From: Dyella sp. SG609
GTDB lineage: Bacteria; Pseudomonadota; Gammaproteobacteria; Xanthomonadales; Rhodanobacteraceae
Assembly: GCF_012275375.1 (NCBI RefSeq)
Contig: NZ_JAAZQJ010000004.1
Span: 310,001-374,000 of the forward strand
Reading direction: 5' to 3'
DNA: 64,000 nucleotides
The notes under the pieces are model-generated. The model searched no databases and was not told where the DNA came from. It worked only from the letters and a program-made list of their open reading frames with translations. Each line of letters starts with the position of its first letter. Position 1 is the stretch's first letter. The position numbers and the translations under genes were made by a program. Positions 1-8,196 of the stretch are shown here, in pieces.

Positions 1-4
1 CGCC

Positions 5-367
5 ATGAAACGCCTGCTGGGTCTGACCACCGCCATCGCACTGCTCGTCACCAGCGCCGCCGCCTGGGCCGCGCCGCAGGACCACGATTGGGATCACGAC
101 CACGATCATGGCCGCGGCCACAATCCGAAGGACGAAGGCCGCCACGACAACGGCCAGCACCGCGGCTGGGAGAAGCACGCCTACCGCCGCGGCGAGCGCC
201 TGCCGGACCGCTACTACGAGCGCACCTACTACGTGACCGACTACGAGCATTACCACCTGCGCCGTCCGGAACCGGGCTATCGCTACGTGCGCGACGACGA
301 CGGCCAGATCTTCCTCACCGCCGTCGCCACCGGCCTGATCGTGGACATCGTGGTCAACGCGCACTGA
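5..367 (+). CDS. RcnB family periplasmic protein
   Basis: A 120-residue protein with a clear Sec signal peptide (residues 1-22, cleavage near AWA-AP). It is followed by a low-complexity stretch rich in His and Asp (about residues 24-52) and a C-terminal region with the motif YRYVRDDDGQIFLTA, typical of the RcnB family. RcnB of E. coli is a periplasmic protein involved in nickel/cobalt homeostasis; many family members have no tested role. The His/Asp stretch suggests metal binding, which is inference. The ATG lies four bases from the window edge, so the ribosome binding site cannot be judged. The gene ends 24 bp before a strong hairpin. Confidence 0.8.
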   Translation: MKRLLGLTTAIALLVTSAAAWAAPQDHDWDHDHDHGRGHNPKDEGRHDNGQHRGWEKHAYRRGERLPDRYYERTYYVTDYEHYHLRRPEPGYRYVRDDDGQIFLTAVATGLIVDIVVNAH

Positions 368-390
368 TCGCCCGCGCATTGCTGCATAAG

Positions 391-422
391 AAAAAAGCCC
401 GCTCGAACGAGCGGGCTTTTTT
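391..422. terminator. Bidirectional intrinsic terminator
   Basis: A near-perfect inverted repeat, AAAAAAGCCCGCTCG followed by AACGAGCGGGCTTTTTT, lies between the convergent RcnB-like gene and the XRE gene. The stem is GC-rich and flanked by A and T runs, so it can end transcription from both sides. Confidence 0.92.
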
Positions 423-440
423 CATGCGCCGTGCCAGGCC

Positions 441-818
441 TTATTCCTTCTTCACCATCTGCTCCAGGATCACCAGCAAGGCCTTGCGCTGATCCCGCGT
501 AAGCCGGCCGATCAGCCCGAACAGGCGCGCCTGCTCGCGATGGTCCACCCGGTACGGCGCCGCGGCGTCCTGCACCTTCATGAAGCCCTTCGGCTCGCCG
601 CGCCCGGTGGCCAGCCATTCGAAACTGACGCCGAAGCGTCCGGCGATTTCGGTCATGCGCTTGGTTTCGGGGCGGGCCATGTCGCTGAGCCATTTGCGTG
701 CCGTCTCGCGCGATACGCCGAACATGTCGGCCAGGCGGGTCGTGCGGCCACGGCCCTTGCTCATGCCGATCAGGTCCATGGCCAGATGCAGACGCTGGGA
801 AAACCCGTTCATTGCCAA
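441..818 (-). CDS. XRE-family helix-turn-helix regulator
   Basis: A 125-residue protein with an N-terminal Cro/CI-type HTH (about residues 22-45, TTRLADMFGVSRETARKW) and the downstream FEWLATGRGEP signature common in phage-repressor-like XRE proteins. The C-terminal part (residues 90-125) is helical and of unknown role. The TTG at 818 has an AAGGAG six bases upstream; the ATG at 812 is further from it (12 bases), so the TTG start is preferred. The gene diverges from the orphan gene at 1033 across an unusually AT-rich gap. No phage structural gene or integrase is nearby, so it is probably a domesticated repressor-type regulator. Its target is not known; the divergent gene and its own promoter are the obvious candidates. 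Confidence 0.75.
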   Translation of the reverse strand: MAMNGFSQRLHLAMDLIGMSKGRGRTTRLADMFGVSRETARKWLSDMARPETKRMTEIAGRFGVSFEWLATGRGEPKGFMKVQDAAAPYRVDHREQARLFGLIGRLTRDQRKALLVILEQMVKKE

Positions 819-929
819 AAGAGGCTCCTTCTCGCGGTGCCGCGGACGGCCTGGGCGGCACGTTGCGCGGGGGTCGGAAACAACGGTGGTCGAGCACGTA
901 AGACGAGCGCCATTGTTGATGATCTGACC

Positions 930-1015
930 CGCCGAGTAGGCAATTTCTAATTGTTTAGATTGTCAACTTGTGATGGTATTTCCTTGTATTTATTAGATTT
1001 ATTCGCTAGTAGCAA
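930..1015. promoter_or_regulatory. AT-rich divergent promoter region
   Basis: The gap 819-1032 falls to very low GC between about 940 and 1010, in sharp contrast with the rest of the window. It contains several loose sigma-70-like pairs, for example TTGTGA (968-973) with TATTAG (991-996) at 17 bp spacing for the rightward gene. No convincing operator was found. It probably holds promoters for both the XRE gene and the gene at 1033. Confidence 0.35.
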
Positions 1016-1032
1016 AGTGCGAGGAAAGCAAG

Positions 1033-1512
1033 ATGGAGAAGGCAATTTTCGGAGTACGGAGCAATCCTGAGGCGGATACCTCGCGGATTTATCCCAACAC
1101 CCAGCTCGACCGCCTGCTCAACGACCTGCAGGGCAACAGCCCGCTGGCGCTGGAGGACGAAGGGCTGGCGCGCTTCCTGCCCGAGCGCCTGCAGGCGATC
1201 CGCGCCAACGCGCTGGCGCAGGCATCCGCAGCCTGGACCGCGGCGGTCGCACTGCGCCAGTTCGTACGGGAATGGGCCGGCGCCGGCTGGCTGGGCACGC
1301 CGTCCGGCGGCCAGCTGCGCGCCCACCTCACCCAGCTGCGCCAGGACGCGCAGCGCTGGCGCCAGCTGGCGGACTACGCGGGGCGCTACCTCGCGCACCC
1401 GCAGCTGGCCAGCCTGCATGGCCGCCAATGGTTCGAACAGAGCAGGGCCGGCGGCGAATTCCCGGGGCGCATCTCGGTGGCGAGCAGCCGCAGCAGCGCC
1501 GGTGCGGGCTGA
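1033..1512 (+). CDS. Hypothetical protein, helical, XRE-linked
   Basis: I do not recognise this 159-residue protein. It has no signal peptide or membrane segment. It is rich in Ala, Arg, Gln and Leu and looks largely alpha-helical (residues 25-130). A GAGGAAAG at 1020-1027 sits at a plausible distance from the ATG. The gene starts right after the AT-rich divergent region shared with the XRE regulator, which suggests that the two are functionally linked (inference). Codon use in the body is normal for the window even though the promoter region is AT-rich. Confidence 0.55.
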   Translation: MEKAIFGVRSNPEADTSRIYPNTQLDRLLNDLQGNSPLALEDEGLARFLPERLQAIRANALAQASAAWTAAVALRQFVREWAGAGWLGTPSGGQLRAHLTQLRQDAQRWRQLADYAGRYLAHPQLASLHGRQWFEQSRAGGEFPGRISVASSRSSAGAG

Positions 1513-1516
1513 GCGC

Positions 1517-1993
1517 TCAGCGCACCGCCTCGTGGTAGGCCTCCAGCAGCGCCGGATCCTCGAACGACCCATGGTGATGGAACTGCCGCCACTGTCCGTC
1601 CACGCGCCGGTACAGGCGCGTGGTGCGGATGGCCAGTTCCAGCTTGGTATTGCTACGCTCCAGCACGCCGCGTTCGCGCCCCACCGCGAGGAAGGCGTCG
1701 CCGAATTCATGCAAGCCGAATTCATGCAAGGTGTAGTCGTGGAACACCACGCGCACGTGCGCCTCGCCCAGGAAGATGCGCTCGTACACCGCGCGTATGC
1801 GCGACCATCCGCGCTCGATGCCGCCCAGCGGATTGCTCATCGACGCCGCCTCGTCGTGCGACCAGTTGCGCGCCATCGCCTCCAGGTCGCGCTGGTTGAA
1901 GGCGCGGTAGAAGCCGCTCAGCGCGGCCAGCGGATGTTCCGGCGCGAAGTGCGTGTCGAGGCCGTCGATGGCGTCGGGATGCGGGGCGGGCAT
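1517..1993 (-). CDS. NTF2-like (SnoaL/YybH-type) protein
   Basis: A 158-residue soluble protein with the NTF2-like fold pattern: an N-terminal helix with FYRAFNQRDLEAMARNW, a WSRIRAVYERIF helix, then a beta-rich half ending in LYRRVDGQWRQFHHHGSFEDP. Proteins of this kind are small cone-shaped barrels used as enzymes or binding proteins, and the sequence alone does not tell which. The ATG at 1993 is chosen because conserved sequence begins there and an AGGT lies upstream; an in-frame extension to 2155 looks non-coding. It converges on the orphan gene at 1033 with only a few bases between stops. The segment LHEFG-LHEFG is an exact 15-bp tandem duplication. Confidence 0.7.
   Translation of the reverse strand: MPAPHPDAIDGLDTHFAPEHPLAALSGFYRAFNQRDLEAMARNWSHDEAASMSNPLGGIERGWSRIRAVYERIFLGEAHVRVVFHDYTLHEFGLHEFGDAFLAVGRERGVLERSNTKLELAIRTTRLYRRVDGQWRQFHHHGSFEDPALLEAYHEAVR
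1701..1730. repeat. 15-bp perfect tandem duplication inside a gene
   Basis: The unit CCGAATTCATGCAAG occurs twice in a row, inside the NTF2-like gene, and duplicates five residues in frame (LHEFG). The reading frame is kept. Confidence 0.9.
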
Positions 1994-2302
1994 GGGGATA
2001 CCTCGGGTCCATGGGGAGCCGCGAGTATGCGGCGGCGCCCGGCAAGGGAGAATCAAGTTTTCTGGTAGGCAGTTTCCGATTTTCCGGGACGTTGGGCTTT
2101 TTCCTGATGGTTCGGATGCAGGCGGCGACAGGCTACGGTACGGCCTTTGCCGCACACGCTCTTTGCTCCAGGGCGAAAATGTGGCAAATCTAGGACGATT
2201 CAGGACAGTGATCGGCGAGCGGCCGCCGTCTCATTCCAATGCCGCCGATAAAACCGAACTACTACTCCATGGGGAGAACTCCAGCATGAAAGGAAAGCAC
2301 TC
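1994..2302. other. Intergenic region, divergent promoters expected
   Basis: This 309-bp gap separates the leftward NTF2-like gene from the rightward OPT gene and must hold promoters for both. I see no hairpin terminator and no RNA gene. A six-codon frame, ATG at 2286 to TGA at 2306, overlaps the OPT start codon. Confidence 0.4.
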
Positions 2303-4294
2303 GTGAGCGCGCTGCCGGCTGTCGCCGACGTGCGCAAGGAATTGACCGTACGCGGCGTGATCCTCGGCGTACTGCTCACCCTGGTGTTCACCGCCGCCAA
2401 CGTCTTCTTCGGCCTCAAGGCCGGCCTCACCTTCGCCACCTCGATTCCGGCGGCGGTGATCTCGATGGCGATCCTGCGCGCGATGCGCGGATCCACCATC
2501 CAGGAAAACAACGTGGTGCAGACCATCGCCTCGGCGGCCGGCACCTTGTCCTCGATCATCTTCGTGCTGCCCGGCATGATCATGATCGGCTGGTGGACCG
2601 GCTTCCCGTTCTGGACCTCGTTCGCGGTATGCGCGCTCGGCGGCATCCTGGGCGTGATGTATTCGATCCCGCTGCGCCGCGCCCTGGTCACCAATTCCGA
2701 CCTGCCGTATCCGGAAGGCATCGCCTGCGCCGAAGTGCTGAAGGTCGGCAGCGGCGAGCACGAGGCCGGCGGCAGCGTGGAAGAGGGCAGGGCCGGCCTG
2801 CTGGCGGTGCTGTGGGGTTCGGTGGTCTCGGCGGTGTTCGCCGTGGTGGTGGCCACCCAGGTGTTCGCCTCGGACGTGATCAGCTACTTCCGCGTCGGCG
2901 ACAAGGGCTCGGTCAGCGGCTTCGACTTCAATCTTTCCTTCGCGCTGTTCGCGATCGGCCACCTGGTCGGCCTGTCGGTCGGTATCGCCATGCTGGTCGG
3001 CGCGCTGATCGGCTGGGGCTGGGGCGTGCCGTTCTATTCGCCGTTCGAGCACGTCGCCGGCGGCGTGGCCGAGCTGGCCCAGGCCACCTGGAGCCACAAG
3101 GTGCGCTACGTCGGCGCCGGTGCCATCGGCGTGTCCGCCATCTGGACCCTGGCCAAGCTGGTCAAGCCGGTGATCAGCGGCCTCACCTCGGCCATGGCCG
3201 CCTCGCGCGTGCGCAAGGCCGGCAACGCCGCTTCGCTGCCGCGCACCGAGCAGGACATCCCGATCGGCATCGTCGGCCTGATCACCCTGGCCTGCTTCGT
3301 GCCGATCGCCTGGCTGCTCGGCTACTTCGCCAACAGCAGCGGCCTGGGCGACCACCTCGCCGTGCTGGCGGTGGGCGGCGTGGCCTACGTGGTGCTGATG
3401 GGCTTCTTCGTGTCCACCGTATGCGGCTACATGGCCGGCCTGATCGGTTCGTCCAACAGCCCGCTGTCGGGCGTGGGCATCCTGGTGGTGATCGGCGCCG
3501 CGCTGCTGCTGGTGGCGGGCGTGAAGCCGTACGTGCCGGCCGAGGCCGGCAAGGCGCTGGTGGCGTTCGCGCTGTTCACCACCGCGGTGATCTTCACCGT
3601 GGCCGCCATCGCCAACAACAACCTGCAGGACCTCAAGACCGGCCAGCTGGTCGACGCCACGCCGTGGCGCCAGCAGGTGGCGCTGGTGATCGGCGTGATC
3701 GCCGGCGCCGCGGTGATCCCGCCGGTGCTGGACCTGCTCAACAAGGCCTACGGTTTCGCCGGCGTGCCCGGCGCCGGCCCCGCCGCGCTGCCCGCGCCGC
3801 AGGCCGGCCTGATCTCGGCGCTGGCGCAGGGCGTGATCACCAACAACATCGACTGGGGCCTGATCACCACCGGCATCGGCATCGGCGTGGCGGTGATCGT
3901 GGTCGACGCCATCCTGGCGCGCACCACCAGGATGCGCATCCCGCCGCTGGCGGTGGGCCTGGGCATCTATCTGCCCACGGCCAGCACCTTGATGGTGGTG
4001 GTCGGCTCGGTGGTGGGCTGGCTGTTCGACCGCCGCGCCGACCGCGGTCCGAAGCCCGAGGCCACCAAGCAGCTGGGCGTGCTGCTCGCCTCCGGCCTGA
4101 TCGTGGGCGAGAGCATCATCGGCGTGGTGATTGCCGCGATCGTGGCGTTCTCCGGCAAGGGCGCGCCGCTGGCCCTGGTATCGCCCTCGTTCGCCAATAC
4201 GGCGGAGGTCCTCGGCGGCCTGGCCTTCATCGCGATCGTGGTGGTGCTGTACCGCTGGGTGGCCCGCCTGGCGCGCGGCAGCGCGAACGCGTAA
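2303..4294 (+). CDS. OPT family oligopeptide transporter
   Basis: A 663-residue polytopic inner-membrane protein with about 14-16 hydrophobic segments and the OPT-family opening VRGVILGVLLTLVFTAANVFFGLKAGLTFATSIPAAV. The SDLPYPEGIACAEVLKVG segment is typical of bacterial OPT proteins. OPT transporters import oligopeptides, or in some cases metal chelates, driven by protons; the substrate cannot be inferred. The GTG at 2303 is preferred because AGGAAAG lies upstream at the right distance and homology begins at once. An in-frame hydrophilic loop (about residues 150-170) is normal for the family. The gene appears to be transcribed alone and ends before a GC-rich hairpin. Confidence 0.88.
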   Translation: MSALPAVADVRKELTVRGVILGVLLTLVFTAANVFFGLKAGLTFATSIPAAVISMAILRAMRGSTIQENNVVQTIASAAGTLSSIIFVLPGMIMIGWWTGFPFWTSFAVCALGGILGVMYSIPLRRALVTNSDLPYPEGIACAEVLKVGSGEHEAGGSVEEGRAGLLAVLWGSVVSAVFAVVVATQVFASDVISYFRVGDKGSVSGFDFNLSFALFAIGHLVGLSVGIAMLVGALIGWGWGVPFYSPFEHVAGGVAELAQATWSHKVRYVGAGAIGVSAIWTLAKLVKPVISGLTSAMAASRVRKAGNAASLPRTEQDIPIGIVGLITLACFVPIAWLLGYFANSSGLGDHLAVLAVGGVAYVVLMGFFVSTVCGYMAGLIGSSNSPLSGVGILVVIGAALLLVAGVKPYVPAEAGKALVAFALFTTAVIFTVAAIANNNLQDLKTGQLVDATPWRQQVALVIGVIAGAAVIPPVLDLLNKAYGFAGVPGAGPAALPAPQAGLISALAQGVITNNIDWGLITTGIGIGVAVIVVDAILARTTRMRIPPLAVGLGIYLPTASTLMVVVGSVVGWLFDRRADRGPKPEATKQLGVLLASGLIVGESIIGVVIAAIVAFSGKGAPLALVSPSFANTAEVLGGLAFIAIVVVLYRWVARLARGSANA

Positions 4295-4308
4295 TTCCTT
4301 GCCCATAC

Positions 4309-4366
4309 CGCCGGTGAACCGGCGGCCGGGAAGACGACGGCCGGCTTGTCCGGCCGTTGTCATTTT
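4309..4366 (+). terminator. Tandem GC-rich hairpins after the OPT gene
   Basis: Two hairpins follow the OPT stop: CCGCCGG-TGAA-CCGGCGG (4309-4326) and ACGGCCGG-CTTGT-CCGGCCGT (4337-4357), the second followed by TGTCATTTT. It is likely an intrinsic terminator with a weak U tract. The rest of 4295-4626 shows no gene I can support; the mprF promoter must lie there. Confidence 0.55.
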
Positions 4367-4626
4367 CCGCTGCGTTGTTCGTCTTACACTGGCGCGACCG
4401 TTCCGCGGCCGCGCACCCGCATGTGCTCCATGCCCGCGCAGCGCGGCGGCCAGGGGGACAGCCGGGAAACGACGGACCGCAGACAGGTTCGACACGCTAT
4501 GCTTGCCGACCGTGGTGGACGAGGCTTCGTGCTCGCGGCCGCCAGGCGCATGGCGCGCGGACCGGTGGCAGTAACGCCCGGCGTGCAGGCGCATGCCTTG
4601 AATCATTCGTGGAGGCCTTGGGTCGA

Positions 4627-7230
4627 GTGGTGGAGCAGAGAGGGGCGGACGCTCCAGAGCCGGCAGAAGCCCTGACGCGCCCTCGCGGGGCGTGGCTGCG
4701 CCGGCTCGCCGGTCCGCTGCTTTCGGTCGGCATGCTCTGCCTGGCGCTGTGGGCGCTGCGCTCGCTGGCCAGCCAGGTCAGCTACCGCGAAGTCGCACGC
4801 TACGTGCACGGCCTGGAAAACCACCGCATCGTGCTGGCCATGCTGCTCACCGCGGCCAGCTACGGCGTGATGACCTTGTACGACTGGTTCGGCCTGGCCT
4901 CGATCGGCCGCAAGCTGCCGCGCGCCCAGGTCACGCTGATCTCCTTCATCAGCTACGCCTTCAGCAACGCGCTGGGCATGGCCCTGTTGATCTCTGGGTC
5001 GATCCGCTACCGCTTCTATATCCAGGCCGGCCTGTCCACCGCCGAGGTGGCCAAGGTGGTGCTGTATTGCACGGCCAGTTTCTGGCTCGGCCTGTTCGCG
5101 CTCACCGGCGTGACCCTGCTGCTGGTGCCGGTGCCGCCGACGGTGCCGATGGCCAGCCTGCGCATTCCGGTGGCGATCGTGCTCACCCTCATTCCCGTGC
5201 TGTGGCTGGCCGGCAGCCAGGTGCTGCGCCAGCCGCTGCGCCTGTGGCGATGGCGCGTGAGCTGGCCGTCCACGCCCACGGCGGCGCGGCAGATTCTTAC
5301 CGGCGCGGTGGATTGGGGCCTGGCCGCGTGGGTGCTGTACCTGCTGATGCCGAATGCGGTGGACACCGGCTTCGGCCACTTCATGGCGATCTTCGTGCTG
5401 GCGCAGATCGCCGGCCTGGTCAGCCACGTGCCCGGCGGCCTGGGCGTGTTCGAGGCGGTGATGCTGGCCGGCTTCGGCGCCACCGGCAACGAAGGCCTGG
5501 AGGCGCCGATCCTCGGCGCGCTGGCCGCGTACCGCCTGATCTACTACTTCCTGCCGCTGTGCGCCGCCACCGTAGTGGTGCTGGCGCGCGAGGCGCGCGG
5601 GGTGGCCGGCAAGGTGCCGCTGGCGCCGTGGTTCACCGGCCTGCTGCCGCCGTTCTTCGCCGGCCTCACCCTGGTCTCCGGCGCGGTGCTGCTGTTCTCC
5701 GGTGCGACGTCCGCATTGCCGGGACGCATGGAGATTCTGCGCCACGTGCTGCCGCTGCCGGTGCTGGAGTTCTCGCACTTCCTGGCCAGCATGGTCGGCA
5801 TGCTGCTGCTGATCCTGGCGCGCGGCCTGCAGCGCCGGCTGGATGCGGCCTATGTGCTGACCCTGGTGCTGCTGCTGCTCGGCGCGGTGCTGTCGCTGCT
5901 CAAGGGCATCGACTACGAGGAAGCCACGCTGCTCTCGCTGCTGGCCTTGGGCCTGGCGCCGGCGCACCGGCTGTTCTATCGCCGCGCCTCGCTGTTCAGC
6001 GCCACCTTCTCGGTGGGCTGGATCATCGCCATCCTCGCCGTGCTCGGCTGCGCGGGCTGGCTGGTGTCCTTCAGCTACAAGCACGTCGAGTACAGCACCA
6101 ACCTGTGGTGGGAATTCAGTTTCTATCACGGCGGTGCGCCGCGCGCGCTGCGTGCGCTGGTGGGCGCGGCGGCGGTGGGCATGCTGTTCGCGCTGGCCAA
6201 TCTGATCCGCCCCGCGCGGCCCGACTTGCACCTGCCCGGCGAAGAGGAACTGGCGCGCGCGCTGCCGCTGATCAAGCACTATTCCTCGGCGCAGGCGCAC
6301 CTGGCGCTGATGGGCGACAAGACCCTGCTGTTCGATGCCGAGGCCAGGGCCTTCATCATGTACGACGTGGAAGGCCGCAGCTGGGTCGCCATGGGCGATC
6401 CGGTCGGCGAGGACGAAGACGCGCGCCGCGAACTGGTGTGGACCTTCCGCGAGCAATGCGAACGCGCCGGCGGCTGGCCGCTGTTCTACCAGGTGCGGCC
6501 GCAGGACCTGGACCTGTATCTGGAAGTGGGCATGAACCTGCTGAAGATCGGCGAGGAGGCGCGCGTCAAGCTGGACGGCTTCAACCTCGACGGCAAGTCC
6601 AAGAAGGTGCTGCGCAACACCATCAACAAGCTCACCCGCGAAGGCATGCGCCTGCAGATCGTGCCGGCGCACGAGGTGGGCGCGCTGATCCCGCGCTTGA
6701 AGCCGATCTCCGATGCCTGGATGCGCGACAAGGGCGTGCGCGAAAAAGGCTTCTCGCTCGGCACCTTCGACCCGGCCTACCTGGCGCGCACGCCGATGGC
6801 GCTGGTGTGGAAGGGCGAGGAGCTGGTGGCCTTCGCCAACCTGTTCCTCACCGACAGCAAGGAAGAAGCCTCGGTGGATCTGATGCGCCACCTGCCGGAC
6901 GGCACGTCCGGCGTGATGGATTTCATGTTCATCGAATTGATGCAGTGGGCGCGCGCCGAAGGCTACGTCTGGTTCAACCTCGGCATGGCGCCGTTCTCCG
7001 GCCTGCAGAACCGGCGTACCGCGCCGCTGTGGAGCCGCCTGGGCGCGCTGGTGTTCGGCCGCGGCGAACGCTTCTACAACTTCCGCGGCCTGCACAAGTA
7101 CAAGGACAAATTCGATCCCGAGTGGGAGCCGCGCTATCTCGCGGTCCCCGCCGGCATCGCCTTGCCGCTGGTGCTGGCCAATATCGCCAGCCTGATCTCC
7201 GGCGGCCTATCGGGTATGGTGCGCCGATGA
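4627..7230 (+). CDS. mprF: Bifunctional aminoacyl-phosphatidylglycerol synthase/flippase MprF
   Basis: This 867-residue protein has the two-part MprF layout. Residues about 25-530 form a polytopic flippase domain with some 13-14 membrane segments (LISFISYAFSNALGMALLISGSIRYR is the family hallmark). Residues about 536-850 form a cytosolic DUF2156/GNAT-like aminoacyl-transferase domain containing YDVEGRSWVAMGDPVG and MRDKGVREKGFSLGTFD. Family members move lysine or alanine from aminoacyl-tRNA to phosphatidylglycerol and flip the product outward, lowering negative surface charge and raising resistance to cationic peptides. The amino acid used here cannot be read. GTG at 4627 is chosen because GGAGG (4611-4615) precedes it and the length then fits the family; a longer frame from 4357 looks non-coding. 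The stop overlaps the next start (ATGA). Confidence 0.9.
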   Translation: MVEQRGADAPEPAEALTRPRGAWLRRLAGPLLSVGMLCLALWALRSLASQVSYREVARYVHGLENHRIVLAMLLTAASYGVMTLYDWFGLASIGRKLPRAQVTLISFISYAFSNALGMALLISGSIRYRFYIQAGLSTAEVAKVVLYCTASFWLGLFALTGVTLLLVPVPPTVPMASLRIPVAIVLTLIPVLWLAGSQVLRQPLRLWRWRVSWPSTPTAARQILTGAVDWGLAAWVLYLLMPNAVDTGFGHFMAIFVLAQIAGLVSHVPGGLGVFEAVMLAGFGATGNEGLEAPILGALAAYRLIYYFLPLCAATVVVLAREARGVAGKVPLAPWFTGLLPPFFAGLTLVSGAVLLFSGATSALPGRMEILRHVLPLPVLEFSHFLASMVGMLLLILARGLQRRLDAAYVLTLVLLLLGAVLSLLKGIDYEEATLLSLLALGLAPAHRLFYRRASLFSATFSVGWIIAILAVLGCAGWLVSFSYKHVEYSTNLWWEFSFYHGGAPRALRALVGAAAVGMLFALANLIRPARPDLHLPGEEELARALPLIKHYSSAQAHLALMGDKTLLFDAEARAFIMYDVEGRSWVAMGDPVGEDEDARRELVWTFREQCERAGGWPLFYQVRPQDLDLYLEVGMNLLKIGEEARVKLDGFNLDGKSKKVLRNTINKLTREGMRLQIVPAHEVGALIPRLKPISDAWMRDKGVREKGFSLGTFDPAYLARTPMALVWKGEELVAFANLFLTDSKEEASVDLMRHLPDGTSGVMDFMFIELMQWARAEGYVWFNLGMAPFSGLQNRRTAPLWSRLGALVFGRGERFYNFRGLHKYKDKFDPEWEPRYLAVPAGIALPLVLANIASLISGGLSGMVRR

Positions 7231-8012
7231 AACGAATCACCAAGATCATCGGCGGCCTCGTGCTCGCCGCCGCGGCCGCGGGCGCGCTCGTGTGGCAGCC
7301 CTGGCACCACGCGACGATGGCCGAATCCCTGGTCGAACTGCCGGCCGCGCCGGGTGCCAAGCCGCTGGAAGGACGCGGCGACGTGGTCGCCATTTTCTAT
7401 TCCGGCGACGGCGGCTGGCGCGACCTGGACAAGCAGCTCGGCGCCATCCTGGCCCAGCACGGCGTGCCGGTGATGGGCGTGAGCCTGCTCAAGTACTACT
7501 GGCGCCAGAGCAATGCCGATGCCTCGGCTGCCGACCTGGACGCGCTGATCGAACAGTCCACCGCCCGGCTGGGCAAGCAGCGCGTGTGGCTGATCGGCTT
7601 CTCCTTCGGCGCCGACGTGCTGCCGTCGGTCATCGAAAAGCTGAAGCCCGAGAACCGCGCCCGCGTCGCGCAGCTGGTGCTGCTGTCGCCGAGCAAGGAC
7701 GTCAGCTACGAGATCGAGATGCAGGGCTATATGGTCGAGGGCTGGTTCAAGACGCAGACGCAGAACCTGTTCCAGCTGCTCAACCCGGTGAAGCACTACG
7801 ACGCCCGCCCGCCGCTGCTCGCCCTGGACGGCCATCCGCCGGTGATGTGCTACTACGGCAAGGACGACGAGGACGACACCATCTGCGCCACCGCCGGTTT
7901 GCCGGCGTGGATCAAGGTGTATCGCAAGACGGGCGATCATCATTTCGATTACGACTATGAAGGGCTGGCGAAGCAGATGATTTCGGATCTGCCGGCGGCG
8001 CCTGCCCAATAA
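7227..8012 (+). CDS. AcvB/VirJ-family serine hydrolase, periplasmic
   Basis: A 261-residue alpha/beta hydrolase with an N-terminal signal or anchor (residues 1-22). It has the VirJ/AcvB landmarks FYSGDGGWRDLDKQ near the start, a nucleophile elbow GFSFG (Ser about 126), a CYYGKDDEDDTIC segment holding the likely Asp, and a late GDHHFDYDY His. In Agrobacterium, AcvB was shown to be a periplasmic hydrolase of lysyl-phosphatidylglycerol, and VirJ is its Ti-plasmid relative. The ATG overlaps the mprF stop as ATGA, so the two are translationally coupled. The pair would make and break aminoacyl-phosphatidylglycerol. The hydrolase role is inferred from family and context. Two Cys flank the acidic loop and could form a disulfide. 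Confidence 0.85.
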   Translation: MKRITKIIGGLVLAAAAAGALVWQPWHHATMAESLVELPAAPGAKPLEGRGDVVAIFYSGDGGWRDLDKQLGAILAQHGVPVMGVSLLKYYWRQSNADASAADLDALIEQSTARLGKQRVWLIGFSFGADVLPSVIEKLKPENRARVAQLVLLSPSKDVSYEIEMQGYMVEGWFKTQTQNLFQLLNPVKHYDARPPLLALDGHPPVMCYYGKDDEDDTICATAGLPAWIKVYRKTGDHHFDYDYEGLAKQMISDLPAAPAQ

Positions 8013-8017
8013 GTCCT

Positions 8018-8106
8018 CGGCGTAGGTTGGGGTGAGCGCAGCGAACCCCAACAATGCGATACGCCCGGGATGTTGGGGTTCGCTGCGCTCACCCCAACCT
8101 ACGCCG
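8018..8106. repeat. REP-like perfect inverted repeat, copy 1
   Basis: Two 36-bp arms (8018-8053 and 8071-8106) are exact reverse complements around a 17-base loop. The arms contain GTAGGTTGGGGTGAGCGCAG. A second copy lies at 20569-20657. Similar GTAGGTTGGG-type palindromes are dispersed in many proteobacteria (from memory). It starts six bases after the acvB-like stop and may also work as a transcription terminator. Confidence 0.95.
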
Positions 8107-8196
8107 GATGGGGCCGGGCATGACCTTCGGCCGATAGGCCCGCACGTCCGCAGTGCTACGTTTCGCCCGACAACCAGCCACGCGGGGGCGCACGCA

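Noticed and set aside
441-1512. Prophage remnant suggested by the CI-like regulator
   Set aside because: No integrase, excisionase, att-like direct repeat or phage structural gene is nearby.
1418-2068. Plus-strand open frame opposite the NTF2-like gene
   Set aside because: It has no recognisable domain, low-complexity composition and no ribosome binding site; the minus strand has a clear family match.
7227-8012. VirJ-like protein as evidence of a type IV secretion system
   Set aside because: No virB/virD genes are present, and the coupling to mprF points to aminoacyl-phospholipid turnover.
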